A stretch of 64,000 nt of DNA from JAMXLO01 sp964427005 (GTDB taxonomy: Bacteria > Pseudomonadota > Alphaproteobacteria > Acetobacterales > Acetobacteraceae). A program made the translations under genes and the position numbers. Position 1 is the first letter of the stretch; the number at the start of each line of letters is the position of its first letter. The notes below the pieces were generated by a model. The model searched no databases. It had not been told where the DNA came from and worked only from the letters and a program-made list of their open reading frames with translations. Below are positions 33,950-43,710 of the stretch, one piece after another. The stretch spans positions 31,355-95,354 of the forward strand of contig CAYRTL010000005.1 in assembly GCA_964427005.1 (NCBI GenBank). Direction: 5' to 3'.

Positions 33950-34175
33950 TCAGATGTGTCATAAAGGGACATCGTCGTGTCTTTTTTGAGCCAGCACGAT
34001 TCGGCCGGCTGAGATTTGTTTGGCAACTTGTAGACGCAATGGGGCATACTGCCCAACGGCCCTCCCGCCATCGAAAATGCGATCGGCGATGCACAGGTCG
34101 ACGAACGCTGGGAGAAGATGCCCGGACCAAAAGCGCCCGGGCGCTGGTTTCGAACTCCTCTGAGGGGGACTGCTC
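33950..34175. other. Intergenic region between divergent amidase and secretion-cluster genes
   Basis: This 226-nt gap should hold promoters for both divergent genes. The only marked structure is a 13-bp palindrome, GGGCATACTGCCC, at 34042-34054. TTGGCA at 34020 and CATACT at 34045 are 19 nt apart, too wide for a good sigma70 promoter. A strong GAGGGGG at about 34162 is the ribosome binding site of the ABC transporter gene. No gene is convincing here. Confidence 0.5.
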
Positions 34176-36473
34176 GTGGATGTAAATGACGGACACATCA
34201 CCGGCCCTTCCGGGCACGGTCCTCAGTCCGTCGCCGATGTAGGCGGCGGCGCGGACAAAGGCGCCCCCCCGCATCTGGAATTGGCAGAGGAGCCACCGGT
34301 CCATCCTCGGCTCCTGGCAATGATCAGCGCCGGCCGCTACCATGGTGTCGAGCTTGCCCCAAACGAGTTTCGCGGTAACCTCGGCGACCAGGCTCCTTCG
34401 GCGGCATCCCTGTCCACCTGGGCACAGAACGCTGGGATGTGGGCCCGCGCGGTGCGACTCCGCTGGCGCCACCTCATGAAGTTCCACAACAGCAGCCCTG
34501 TCGTGCTGTTGTTCACCGACGGCACCGCGGGACTGCTGACCGGTGTCAATACCGAGCACAAGGTCGTATTCATAAAGGATCCGCGCGGGCCTGAGGCCGA
34601 TCCACCGGTGCCGGTCGATGAGTTGCGGCTGAGCGAGGTTTGGGCGGGCGAGGCAGTTCTGGTTCGCGCGAACCGTGGTTTCACGGAAGTCGATGCTCCC
34701 TTCTCGCTACGCTGGCTCACCGGCCTTGTAATGCAGGAGAAGCGGTCCCTTCGCGACATCGGCATTGCTTCGCTTGTACTGAGCATGCTGACCATATTCC
34801 CGCCGTTCCTGATCATGACTGTCGTCGATAAGGTGCTGACACATCACAGCTATTCGACGCTGACACTGATTGGCGTCATCGTGGCGGTAGCCATCATCTA
34901 CGAAACCTTATTGGGACATGCGCGACGCTTGATCGTGCTGGTGGTTGGCACCCGAATCGACGCCAAGCTGAACCTGCACATATTCAACCGACTGCTGCGC
35001 CTTCCGCTCGACTACTTCGAGCGTCATCCCGCCGGCGAGACGATGTACAAGATCTCCCAGATTCATCGCATTCGCGAGTTTCTGACTGGGCGCATGCTGG
35101 CTGCCTTTCTTGATCTGATGACTCTCTGCGTGTTGCTGCCATTCTTGTTTTGGTTGAACGCACCTCTCGCCTGGATCGTGGTCGCATGTGCCTGCCTGAT
35201 CGCCATCGTCATCCTGGCGTTTCTCAAGCCCATGGCGGTGCTGTTTGCGCGTGTCGTTGTTGCAGAGACCAATAAGTCGTCGGTGCTCGGCGAGACGGTC
35301 TTCGGCGTGAGGACCGTGAAGTCGCTGGCCTTGGAGCCGCAGCGCAAGGCACTCTGGGACGAACGCATTGCCGAGGCGGGCAAGTGGCGGCTCGCGTATG
35401 GCAAGTTGGGGAACTGGCCACAGACTCTCGTCACGCCTGTCGAGCGATTCATGTGGATGGGCGTGATCCTGTTGGGTGTTTACTGGGCACTCTCGGATCC
35501 ATCGGGCTACGCAGCTGGTGCGTTGTTTGCGTTCATGATGCTGTCACAACGTGTCGCACAGCCACTGGTGCAACTCGCGCGGCTCACTGAGGAATATCAG
35601 GACGTAGCTTCGTCCATTGGCGAGGCTGCGTCCGTTCTAAACCGGCCCCTGGAAGCGGCTTCTGGAGGGCTGCGGCCTCGTTTTGCTGGCGCGATCAGCT
35701 TTGACGACGTGACGTTCACCTATGCCGGCACGAAGGTTCCGGCACTCGATCGCATCACCTTCTCGATTCCTGCGGGCACGATGCTCGGCATTGTGGGCCG
35801 GTCGGGATCGGGCAAATCCACGATCACGCGGCTGCTGCAAGGCATCAATCGCGACTATTCGGGGTTCCTGAAGATTGACGGCAGTGATCTGCGCGAGATC
35901 AACCTGCGTCACCTGAGGCAGAGCTTCGGCGTTGTGCTGCAGGACAACTTCCTGTTCCGCGGCTCGATCCGCGATAATATCCTCGCGGGGCGACCAGGGC
36001 TCACACTCGAGGATGCAGTTCGTGCCGCACGTCTGGCCGGCGCCGAGGAATTCATCGAGCGCATGCCCAACGGCTACGAGACATATATCGAGGAAGGCTC
36101 GCCGAACCTTTCCGGTGGACAGAGGCAGCGTCTGGCGATCGCCCGTGCGTTGATCACTGACCCTCGAATTCTCATCCTCGATGAGGCGACGAGCGCGCTG
36201 GACCCGGAAAGCGAGGCGCTGGTCAATGCCAACCTGCTGCGCATCGCGCGCGGCCGTACCATGGTCATCGTGTCGCACCGGCTGTCATCGCTGACGGAAT
36301 GCGACCAGATCCTGGTTTTGGAGAAGGGCAAGGTGATGGACATCGCGCCGCACCGTGTCCTCGTCGAACGCTGCGCCGTCTATCGTCAGCTCTGGGCACA
36401 GCAGAACCGCCATCTCGACACTCAAGGTCAACGTCATGCAGCTCTTGCCCCGACCCTCGTCCAAGGCGATTAG
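34176..36473 (+). CDS. Type I secretion ABC transporter (HlyB-type, degenerate C39-like domain)
   Basis: A 765-aa exporter. Residues about 50-160 look like a C39-like domain without a catalytic Cys (the segment MKFHNSSPVVLLFTDGT), as in HlyB-type transporters that do not cleave their cargo. Five or six membrane helices follow (about 185-450). The ATP-binding domain (about 520-745) shows Walker A GRSGSGKST near residue 540, LSGGQRQRLAIARAL and LILDEATSALD. The start is a GTG at 34176 with GAGGGGG upstream. The adaptor gene overlaps its end. It should move an unmodified protein from cytoplasm to outside with a TolC-type channel that is not in this window. Confidence 0.92.
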   Translation: MDVNDGHITGPSGHGPQSVADVGGGADKGAPPHLELAEEPPVHPRLLAMISAGRYHGVELAPNEFRGNLGDQAPSAASLSTWAQNAGMWARAVRLRWRHLMKFHNSSPVVLLFTDGTAGLLTGVNTEHKVVFIKDPRGPEADPPVPVDELRLSEVWAGEAVLVRANRGFTEVDAPFSLRWLTGLVMQEKRSLRDIGIASLVLSMLTIFPPFLIMTVVDKVLTHHSYSTLTLIGVIVAVAIIYETLLGHARRLIVLVVGTRIDAKLNLHIFNRLLRLPLDYFERHPAGETMYKISQIHRIREFLTGRMLAAFLDLMTLCVLLPFLFWLNAPLAWIVVACACLIAIVILAFLKPMAVLFARVVVAETNKSSVLGETVFGVRTVKSLALEPQRKALWDERIAEAGKWRLAYGKLGNWPQTLVTPVERFMWMGVILLGVYWALSDPSGYAAGALFAFMMLSQRVAQPLVQLARLTEEYQDVASSIGEAASVLNRPLEAASGGLRPRFAGAISFDDVTFTYAGTKVPALDRITFSIPAGTMLGIVGRSGSGKSTITRLLQGINRDYSGFLKIDGSDLREINLRHLRQSFGVVLQDNFLFRGSIRDNILAGRPGLTLEDAVRAARLAGAEEFIERMPNGYETYIEEGSPNLSGGQRQRLAIARALITDPRILILDEATSALDPESEALVNANLLRIARGRTMVIVSHRLSSLTECDQILVLEKGKVMDIAPHRVLVERCAVYRQLWAQQNRHLDTQGQRHAALAPTLVQGD

Positions 36474-37845
36474 CAAAGTCGTCGATGACCGGGGCGATCC
36501 GACGCTGCCGGTCATCCTGGAGTTCCAGATGCCGTCGACGACGGTTACGACGGCGCCTGTGCCGCATTCGGCGCGCGGCATCGTCTGGGTCATCGGCAGC
36601 ATGTTCGCCGTGATGGTCTTCGCGATGAGCGTGATGAAGGTAGATCGCGTCGTGACTGCGCAAGGGCGCGTCGTCTCGCGCTCGGCCACTCTCGTCTTGC
36701 AGCCGCTCGACGCCTCGATTGTCCGTTCGATTGACGTGCACGAAGGCGAATCGGTGCACGCCGGCCAGGTACTCGCGCGGCTCGATCCAACCTTTGCCGC
36801 GGCAGATGTCGGGGCGCTGACAGCGCAGGTCGCCAGCCTTCAGGCGCAGGTTTCCCGGCAGCAGGCCGAAGCGGACGGGCGCCCGTTCGCCTATAGCGGC
36901 ACCGATCCGAACCTGGCCTTGCAGGCCGCAATCTTTGGCCAGCGCCAGGCCGAGTACAACTTCAAGCTGGAGAACTACCAGCAGAAGATCAACGGTATGG
37001 TGTCGGCCATCGCGAGGGCGAACTCCGATGCCGAAGGCTTCCGGAATCGGCTGGCCGTAGCCACCAATGTTGAGCAGATGCGGCGCGACCTCGAGAAGCT
37101 GCAGGTCGGCAGCAAACTTAACACGCTGGCCGCGGTGGATGCCCGTGCGGAGATGGACCGGCAACTGCACAGCGCGTTGGAAACCGCTGCCAGCCAGCAG
37201 CGGGATCTTGCCGCTCTGATTGCCGAACGCGACGGCTATGTGCAGTCGTGGCACGCTGATGTGTCTGAGAAGCTGGCCGAAGCGATCAGCAAGCTGTCGG
37301 ACGCGCGCGAGTCACTGAACAAGGCCCAGCTTCATCGTCAGTTGGTGGAACTGCGCGCGGACCGCGATGCGACGGTGCTGACAGTCGCCAAGGTCTCGGT
37401 TGGCTCGGTCCTGCAGCCGGGTCAGCATTTCATCACGCTTGTGCCAGCCGATGCGCCATTGGAGGTGGAAGCGAACATCTCCGGTCGCGACGATGGCTTT
37501 GTGCATGTCGGCGATCCGGTGGCCATCAAGTTCGATACGTTCAATTTCATGCAGTATGGCATGGCTCACGGTACCGTTCGCACGATCAGCGCTGACAGTT
37601 TCACCCAGCAAGATGAGCAACGAAACCCGAGCGGATCTGTGCCGGTGCCGGGGAACAGTGCTGAACCCTTCTATCGTTCGCGCATCGCGATTGACCGGGT
37701 CGATCTGCATGGCACACCGCCGAGTTTCCGGCTGATGCCGGGCATGCCGGTCACCGCCGACATCAAGGTCGGCAAGCGCACAGTCATGGAATACATGCTG
37801 GGCCGCGTGCTGCCGGTTGCCGCGGAGGGGATGCGCGAACCGTGA
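36436..37845 (+). CDS. HlyD-type membrane fusion protein (T1SS adaptor)
   Basis: A 469-aa adaptor with one N-terminal membrane helix (about residues 49-68, IVWVIGSMFAVMVFAMSVM). It has a lipoyl half-motif (VTAQGRVVSRSATLVLQP and LARLDPTF), a long periplasmic coiled coil (about 140-320), and the C-terminal beta-barrel with FHIGDPVAIKFDTFNF-like VHVGDPVAIKFDT and LMPGMPVTADIKVGKRTVMEYM, typical of HlyD. It bridges the ABC transporter and the outer-membrane channel. The ATG at 36436 overlaps the transporter gene by 38 nt, showing coupled expression; a longer reading would start inside that gene. Confidence 0.92.
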   Translation: MQLLPRPSSKAISKVVDDRGDPTLPVILEFQMPSTTVTTAPVPHSARGIVWVIGSMFAVMVFAMSVMKVDRVVTAQGRVVSRSATLVLQPLDASIVRSIDVHEGESVHAGQVLARLDPTFAAADVGALTAQVASLQAQVSRQQAEADGRPFAYSGTDPNLALQAAIFGQRQAEYNFKLENYQQKINGMVSAIARANSDAEGFRNRLAVATNVEQMRRDLEKLQVGSKLNTLAAVDARAEMDRQLHSALETAASQQRDLAALIAERDGYVQSWHADVSEKLAEAISKLSDARESLNKAQLHRQLVELRADRDATVLTVAKVSVGSVLQPGQHFITLVPADAPLEVEANISGRDDGFVHVGDPVAIKFDTFNFMQYGMAHGTVRTISADSFTQQDEQRNPSGSVPVPGNSAEPFYRSRIAIDRVDLHGTPPSFRLMPGMPVTADIKVGKRTVMEYMLGRVLPVAAEGMREP

Positions 37846-37890
37846 GGTCGCGCCGCCAGATCATGTTAGGTTCGGCTCGGGCCTGAGCGG

Positions 37891-39669
37891 ATGGCCGCGA
37901 TCGACAGACTGCTGGCCTCCGTCTCGCCGGCTGCCGCTTTGCGCCGGGCGGTGCGGCTGATCGAGCAGGGCAACGTCAAAGATGCCTTTCCGTTGCTGAC
38001 CCGCGCCGCGCGGGCTGGGATCGCCGAGGCGGAATACCGGGTGGGTCGCTGTTACCTCGAAGGCGCCGGCGTCCCGCCTAGCAGAGCTGAAGGCGCCCGC
38101 TGGCTCGAGCGTGCCGCCGCGCAAGGCTATGTCGAAGCTCAGGCGCAACTGGCGACCCTCGCGATCCATGGCCTGATCGCCACCGCCGGGCACGAGACCG
38201 GGACTGTGCCCGTATTGTTCGCCCCCACCGAGCCGACTGCTCCAGATTTCGAAGCCAGCCTGCAATGGGCCCGGAAGGCGGCGGAGGGCGGTTCAGCGGA
38301 TGGTCAGGCGGTGCTGGCGTATATTCTGACCTCAGGCCCCGAACACATGCGCAACCTGGACGAAGCGCATGAGTGGTACGGCAAATCCGCTGCAGCGGGA
38401 TGCCCGCAAGGATGCCTTGGGTACGCACTGTCGCTGGCGCGCACGGCCACCCAAAAGGAGCAGCAGGTGCAGGTGGCAGAGCATCTGCGCCGCGCGGCGG
38501 AAGCGGGCCTGCCAACGGCACTCTACCTGTTGGGCCTGATGACCGAGCGCGGTCTGGGCGTCGCGCCGGACCGTGCGGCCGCCATCCAACTGTTCCGCCG
38601 GGCGGCCGAAATAGGCAATCGCCCCAGCCAGGCACGCTGGGGAATGGCCCTTATGCATGGCGATACCGTTCCGGCCAATCCGATCGAAGGGGAATCCTGG
38701 CTGCGCCGTGCGGCCCTGGCTGGAGACCCCGAAGCCGCTGCGGTTGTCGGCGACATGTACGCCAAGGGCGGCAAGTTGCCGCCAAACTACGCCGAGGCGG
38801 CCATGTGGTTCCGCCGTGCAGCGGAAGTCGGCCATCGGGGCGGCGCCCGAGCACTCGGCATGTTGTATCTCACCGGCGCCGGCATACCGCGTGATGCGGA
38901 TGAGGCCGCCCGCTGGTTCCGCGTTTCGGCCGAAGCAGGGGATCCTGCCGCCAAGGTGGATCTGGCAAACCTGCTGCTGCGTGGTCAGGGCGATGCTGAG
39001 GACGCCACCCGCACGAGGGAATGGTTCGAGCAGGCGGCGGCCTCGGGCGATCTCGTGGCGGCCTTCAATTTTGGTGTCTGCCTCGCCGAAGGTGTCGGCA
39101 TTGAGCGCGACGATAGAAAGGCGGCCCAATGGCTGCGCCGCGCGGCCGATGGCGTGGTGAACGCGCAGTACTGGTACGGCCGCATGCTGATCGAAGGACG
39201 CGGACTGGACCCCAACCTCCAAGAAGGACGTGCCTGGATCAAGCGGGCTGCGGACCATGGGATGGTCGAGGCCGAGGTCCTGCTGGCAGAGCTGATGGTG
39301 AGCGGACGAGGCGGGCCGAAGGACCATCCCGGCGCGCTCGCCTTGTTCGAGAAGGCCGCAGGACGCGGCCACGTTGGTGCCATGTTCGCCATGGGCGCGA
39401 TGTATGGCGGGGGACATGAAGTCCCGACTGATCGGCCGGCGGCGCAGCGCTGGTTCCATGCCGCAGCCGAGCGCGGGCATGCTTACGCGCAGATGATGCT
39501 GGGCCGCTACCTGGCGCGTGGGCTTGCGGGTGAACGCGACCACGATCGCGCTCGCGTGTGGTTGGAGCGGGCCTTGTCCCAGGGGTTGCAGGAAGCTCGC
39601 AATGACCTGGCGGCACTGCCCCCGCAAGCCGAAGCTCATCAGCCCCAACCACAGGCACTCGGCAGCTAG
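37891..39669 (+). CDS. Sel1-like repeat (SLR) protein
   Basis: A 592-aa protein made of about 12-14 Sel1-like repeats of about 36 residues, each with the pattern A..WY/F+xAAxxGxxxAQ..LG.xY..G.G. Examples are AEAEYRVGRCYLEGAG and AARWFRVSAEAGDPAAK. There is no signal peptide or membrane helix, so it is cytoplasmic. Solenoids of this type mediate protein-protein contacts. Its place between T1SS genes and glycosyltransferases suggests a scaffold or chaperone for the same pathway (inference). It starts 45 nt after the adaptor. Confidence 0.88.
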   Translation: MAAIDRLLASVSPAAALRRAVRLIEQGNVKDAFPLLTRAARAGIAEAEYRVGRCYLEGAGVPPSRAEGARWLERAAAQGYVEAQAQLATLAIHGLIATAGHETGTVPVLFAPTEPTAPDFEASLQWARKAAEGGSADGQAVLAYILTSGPEHMRNLDEAHEWYGKSAAAGCPQGCLGYALSLARTATQKEQQVQVAEHLRRAAEAGLPTALYLLGLMTERGLGVAPDRAAAIQLFRRAAEIGNRPSQARWGMALMHGDTVPANPIEGESWLRRAALAGDPEAAAVVGDMYAKGGKLPPNYAEAAMWFRRAAEVGHRGGARALGMLYLTGAGIPRDADEAARWFRVSAEAGDPAAKVDLANLLLRGQGDAEDATRTREWFEQAAASGDLVAAFNFGVCLAEGVGIERDDRKAAQWLRRAADGVVNAQYWYGRMLIEGRGLDPNLQEGRAWIKRAADHGMVEAEVLLAELMVSGRGGPKDHPGALALFEKAAGRGHVGAMFAMGAMYGGGHEVPTDRPAAQRWFHAAAERGHAYAQMMLGRYLARGLAGERDHDRARVWLERALSQGLQEARNDLAALPPQAEAHQPQPQALGS

Positions 39670-39674
39670 CCACC

Positions 39675-42596
39675 GTGGCGGGGGCTCTGGATTCGGAGTC
39701 GCTGCGGGACGGCGCCGCGCTGGCGCTTGAGGCGTTTCAACGCGGTCAGGCCGCCGTCGCAGCGGGGAATCGGGACGAGGGAAGACGCTGGCTTGACCGC
39801 GCGTGCCGGTTGGCACCTCGCGACCAGACCCTGGCGCTGGCACTTGCCACGGCGTGTCTGGGCCAGGACGACGTGCGGGCGGACGCGTTGTTCGCGTCGA
39901 TCACAAATACAAACGATGTGCGCGAGGCGTGGCTGGGTCTCGCGACAGCCCGCTGGCGCCTGGGCGACATTGCGGGTGCCGCGGGGGCTGTTGCCCAGGC
40001 ATTGCAGCGCCATGTGCCCGACCCTGATTCCACCGCTCTGGCGGAAGCCATAACGCAAGCAACCGGCGCGCCCGGTTGGTGCGGCCTATCCAGCCACGGC
40101 GAACTCATCGTATGGCCGAAACATCGGCCTGTTGAGGTCCGCCTCGACGGGCGCCGCGTCACGACTTTTGCCGGGAGATCCGGCCGGTGCGTGACGGTCA
40201 CCACCTGTGCCGGAGAGCACCTCCTGGGCAGCCCGATCGACCTGGGCGCGATCACCGCGACGACGGGCTGCGTCAGCGCAAGGGACGGTGGCTTGGTCGG
40301 CTGGGCGTGGCATCCCGGAGATCCGGACATTGATCCTGTCCTGACCATAAGGCCCGCCAAGGGGCGGCGAGAGATCAGCCTTGTCGCCTCAGATACGAGC
40401 GTGCGCATCGACGAGAGTGGGCTTCTGGCGCGACCGCGCGGCTTCGTTGTGGCGGCCGAAACGCTGCAGGGGCTGAGCGGGCTCATCCACGTATTCGGAC
40501 GCAACGGCAAGGATCTCCTGGGCAGCCCGTTGGACCCGTGCGCAGAGCAAGCGGCCGCGGGGGCAGCGGCCGCGACGCTCGCCCGGCTATATCCGGCGGC
40601 CCGCCAGAAACCGCTACGGCTGGCAATGCCGGCTGCCATGCCGGTGGCTCTCACGGTGCCTCGTTTGGCGCAGGCATCGCGGCGACGGTTGCCGGCCGAT
40701 GTGGTGGTGCCGGTACACGGGGGGAAGGAGCACGTCCTGGCGTGCCTGGAGAGTGTGCTGGCCACATTGCGAAAGCCCAGCCGGCTGATCGTGGTCGATG
40801 ACGCTTCGCCCGACCCAAAGTTGGTTCAGGCACTGAACCGATTGGCGAAAGACGGGCGCATCAGGCTGATCCGGCATGAACGCAACCAAGGCTTCGCCGC
40901 CAGTGCCAATGCGGGGATGCGAGCAGTCCCCGGACGGGATGTCGTCCTGCTGAACAGCGACACCCTGACGCCGCCTGGTTGGCTCGATGAGTTACGCGCC
41001 GTTGCCTACAGCGCCTCCGACATCGGCACCGTGACGCCATTTTCCAATGATGCGACAATACTGAGCTATCCGAGCGCGGGGCGGAACGACCTGCCAGACA
41101 TGGCCGCCACGGTGCGAATGGCCAAGCTGGCGTGGCGCGCGAATGGCGGCGCTGCCGTGGAGATTCCGGTCGGTGTCGGCTTCTGCATGTATATTCGCCG
41201 CGCGTGCCTGGATGCGGTGGGTCTGTTCCGCGCCGATGTGTTTGCGCAGGGCTACGGCGAGGAGAATGACTTCTGTCTGCGCGCACGTCATCTCGGTTGG
41301 CGCCATGTCGCTGCCCCAGGCGCGTTTGTCGCCCATGTCGGTGGCCACTCGTTTGGCTCCGCTGCGCGTCATCTCCAGGCGCGGAACAAGGCGATACTGG
41401 AGCGCCTGCATCCTGGTTCTAACGCCCTCATCGAGGCGCATGTCAAAGCTGATCCGCTGGCTGCCGCGCGACGCAGGCTTGACCTGGCGCGATGGCGTGC
41501 CGTCCGCCGCCGCGGCAGCGAATCAGTCATCCTGATTACTCACGCCGAAGGCGGCGGCGTCGAGCGCCAGGTCAAGACATCCGCCCTCCAACATCAGGGT
41601 CGCGGCCTCAGGGTTGTGGTGCTGCGTCCGGGCCGGACCCCTGACGGCAAGAAATGCGTCGTCGTCAGCGACGGTGTAGCGGCGGATTTTCCCAATCTGC
41701 GCTACACCTTGCCAGATGAGTTGCCGGGGCTGCAGCGTCTGCTCGCGGCGGAGCAGCCCCGATACATCGAGCTGCACCATCTGGTTGGCCATGACGCGGC
41801 AGTGCTGAGCCTGGTCGAGCGTCTGGCCATTCCGTACGACGTTCGTATCCACGATTACGCCTGGCTATGCGCGCGCGTGGCGTTGGTCGGCCCTGCCGAA
41901 CGCTATTGCGGCGAGCCTTGCGCGGCACGATGCGATGTGTGCGTCGCCGAGGCAGGCAATCTCATCGATGAGGATATCCCGGTCGCGGCCCTACGGGAGC
42001 GCTCGGCGCGCGTGCTGGCCGCCGCGCGACACGTGTTCGCGCCATCCCAGGACACAGCGGCGCGTATCCGGCGTCATTTTCCTTCCGCGAATATTCGTGT
42101 GCAGCCTCACGAAAACGACGCGGGAACGATTGGCCCTTTGCGGTCAGATAGCGCCGCGGGCCGGTGCCGTATCTGTGTCATCGGATCGATTGGCATCCAC
42201 AAAGGCTACCGGGTGCTGCTGGACTGCGCGCGTGACGCAGCGGAACGGCGCCTCCCGGTGGAGTTCGTCGTGGTCGGTCACACAATTGACGACAGAAGGC
42301 TGATGGCGACAGGGCGGGTCTTTGTGACCGGCAGCTACCGGTCCGATGAGGCGATAGAGTTGATCAGGGCCCAAGAAGCAACGCTGGCCTTGTTGCCGTC
42401 GATCTTTCCGGAAACCTGGTGCTTCACACTCGCGGAAGCATGGCGCGCCGGACTGCAGGTTGTCGCTTTCGATATTGGTGCCCAGGCTGAACGCATCCGC
42501 AATACCGGGCGCGGGCATCTGTTGCCATTGGGACTGGCGGCGCCCGCAATTAACAATGCACTCCTTGCGGCCGCGGGCCTCTCGCGTCATGAATGA
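39675..42596 (+). CDS. Multidomain glycosyltransferase (helical N-terminus, GW-type domain, GT2, GT4-like)
   Basis: A 973-aa protein with four parts. Residues about 15-130 form TPR-like helices. About 180-290 is a beta-rich domain with the GGLVGWAWHPGDP motif, also present at the C terminus of the sulfotransferase at 59190. About 340-600 is a GT2 domain (ADVVVPVHGGKEHV, IVVDDASPD, RNQGFAASANAGM, LNSDTLTPPGW and GYGEENDFCLR). About 615-970 is a GT4-like domain with VIGSIGIHKGYRVLLDCA and LPSIFPETWCFTLAEAWRAG. One polypeptide with two transferase domains could build a disaccharide or repeating glycan. The start is a GTG 5 nt after the Sel1 stop. Confidence 0.88.
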   Translation: MAGALDSESLRDGAALALEAFQRGQAAVAAGNRDEGRRWLDRACRLAPRDQTLALALATACLGQDDVRADALFASITNTNDVREAWLGLATARWRLGDIAGAAGAVAQALQRHVPDPDSTALAEAITQATGAPGWCGLSSHGELIVWPKHRPVEVRLDGRRVTTFAGRSGRCVTVTTCAGEHLLGSPIDLGAITATTGCVSARDGGLVGWAWHPGDPDIDPVLTIRPAKGRREISLVASDTSVRIDESGLLARPRGFVVAAETLQGLSGLIHVFGRNGKDLLGSPLDPCAEQAAAGAAAATLARLYPAARQKPLRLAMPAAMPVALTVPRLAQASRRRLPADVVVPVHGGKEHVLACLESVLATLRKPSRLIVVDDASPDPKLVQALNRLAKDGRIRLIRHERNQGFAASANAGMRAVPGRDVVLLNSDTLTPPGWLDELRAVAYSASDIGTVTPFSNDATILSYPSAGRNDLPDMAATVRMAKLAWRANGGAAVEIPVGVGFCMYIRRACLDAVGLFRADVFAQGYGEENDFCLRARHLGWRHVAAPGAFVAHVGGHSFGSAARHLQARNKAILERLHPGSNALIEAHVKADPLAAARRRLDLARWRAVRRRGSESVILITHAEGGGVERQVKTSALQHQGRGLRVVVLRPGRTPDGKKCVVVSDGVAADFPNLRYTLPDELPGLQRLLAAEQPRYIELHHLVGHDAAVLSLVERLAIPYDVRIHDYAWLCARVALVGPAERYCGEPCAARCDVCVAEAGNLIDEDIPVAALRERSARVLAAARHVFAPSQDTAARIRRHFPSANIRVQPHENDAGTIGPLRSDSAAGRCRICVIGSIGIHKGYRVLLDCARDAAERRLPVEFVVVGHTIDDRRLMATGRVFVTGSYRSDEAIELIRAQEATLALLPSIFPETWCFTLAEAWRAGLQVVAFDIGAQAERIRNTGRGHLLPLGLAAPAINNALLAAAGLSRHE

Positions 42597-42671
42597 CTCC
42601 GCCGTCCACGTCGCATACATTGCGATCCGCCACCCAACTTCTCCGATCCAGCCAAGGAGCGAGACTGCTTA

Positions 42672-43670
42672 ATGTCCGAAGCCGGTACCGCCGTTCCCAA
42701 GTCCCCCTCCGCCCAGGCCAACAATGAGGGCGAGCGGGGCCGCATCGCCGAGCTCAAGGTCTCCGGACATTTGATGACGCTGGATTCGGGGCTGTTCTGT
42801 GTGTTCCAGGCGCCCGGTTCGCCTGCGGCGAACGACCGCTCGGGATTGCCCGGCGTCCGCATATCGCTGCCCCCCGGTCCAGCCGGCCGGCCCGAGGCTG
42901 TGAGCATCAGGACGTTCCACGCTGATGGTTGGCTGCATGGCAGCGATACGGCCGCACTGATCCGGGTGGCGAATGGGCCGGCGCAGGTGCTTGTCACGGT
43001 GTATCAGGCGCCGCAGGCACCGCCCGAAGCGGCGCCGCGCCTGCAGGTCATGCGGCTTGGTGCGGAATCGAATGCCGATGCTCAGCCACCGGCTTCCGGA
43101 GCAGTAGCTCCCGCCCCCGAAGAGGTCGCGCCGGAAGAGGCGGACATTGTCGTTCATGTGCAGCGGGTTGGCGATGTCCGTGCCCGCATCGGCGAATGGG
43201 CAGGCACGCGTGGCAGCCGCCAGTGGATTGAAGGGTTCAGCCTGACGCCAGGGCAGGGCATCGACCAAAGCAACGTAGAGTATCAGGCGGTACTCGGCCG
43301 CGGATGGCTGTCGCCCTGGATCGAGGGGGGCAAATTCTGCGGCAGCCGTGGTATGGCGCTTCCGCTGCTCGGCCTGAAGTTGCGGCTGAAGGGTGCCGCA
43401 GCGAAGACACACGAATGCAGCTACTCGGCAACCTTCGTGGACGGGAGCTCAGTCGGTCCGGTGCAAGCGGGCGAGACCTGTGAAGCGGAGAGCCTTGCCG
43501 CGCTGGAAGCCTTCCAGGTGGTGATCCGCCGTCGTGGTGCCGGAGGTGGTACGGCTGGGTCTGCTCCGCGCAGCGCACGCGAACGCAAGCCGGCCGGCGC
43601 AAAGCCGACGCCGGACAAGCCGACTGCCGCGACGTCGAAGCCGGCGCCAGCAGGCCGTCGCTCCCGCTGA
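42672..43670 (+). CDS. ChW-like (hydrophobic W) repeat protein in a glycosylation cluster
   Basis: A 332-aa protein with no signal peptide and an acidic/proline middle (about 133-157). Residues about 202-240 match the ChW pattern: VEYQAVLGRGWLSPWIEGG, then a GSRG turn and LLGLKLRLKG. Residues about 249-285 form a second diverged unit (YSATFVDGSS, VGPVQAGETCEAESLAAL). The C terminus is a Lys/Pro/Ala/Arg-rich tail. ChW repeats are best known from clostridial secreted proteins. It could bind or present the glycan or be the modified cargo itself; neither is shown by sequence. An AAGGAG lies 11 nt upstream of the ATG. Confidence 0.65.
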   Translation: MSEAGTAVPKSPSAQANNEGERGRIAELKVSGHLMTLDSGLFCVFQAPGSPAANDRSGLPGVRISLPPGPAGRPEAVSIRTFHADGWLHGSDTAALIRVANGPAQVLVTVYQAPQAPPEAAPRLQVMRLGAESNADAQPPASGAVAPAPEEVAPEEADIVVHVQRVGDVRARIGEWAGTRGSRQWIEGFSLTPGQGIDQSNVEYQAVLGRGWLSPWIEGGKFCGSRGMALPLLGLKLRLKGAAAKTHECSYSATFVDGSSVGPVQAGETCEAESLAALEAFQVVIRRRGAGGGTAGSAPRSARERKPAGAKPTPDKPTAATSKPAPAGRRSR

Positions 43671-43710
43671 CCTAAGAGGTTCTGCGTTCATCCGCCAGCA
43701 GGGTCGCGGC

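Noticed and set aside
34146..34160. GGTTTCGAACTCC, which resembles a tRNA T-arm
   Set aside because: No acceptor, D or anticodon stem can be drawn around it.
33937..34185. Possible 82-codon gene in the amidase/transporter gap
   Set aside because: Arg/Cys-rich, overlaps the ribosome binding site of the transporter gene, no recognisable motif.
38332..39843. A 503-codon minus-strand frame across the Sel1 gene
   Set aside because: The plus strand has regular Sel1 repeats; the minus frame is an artefact of the periodic codon use.
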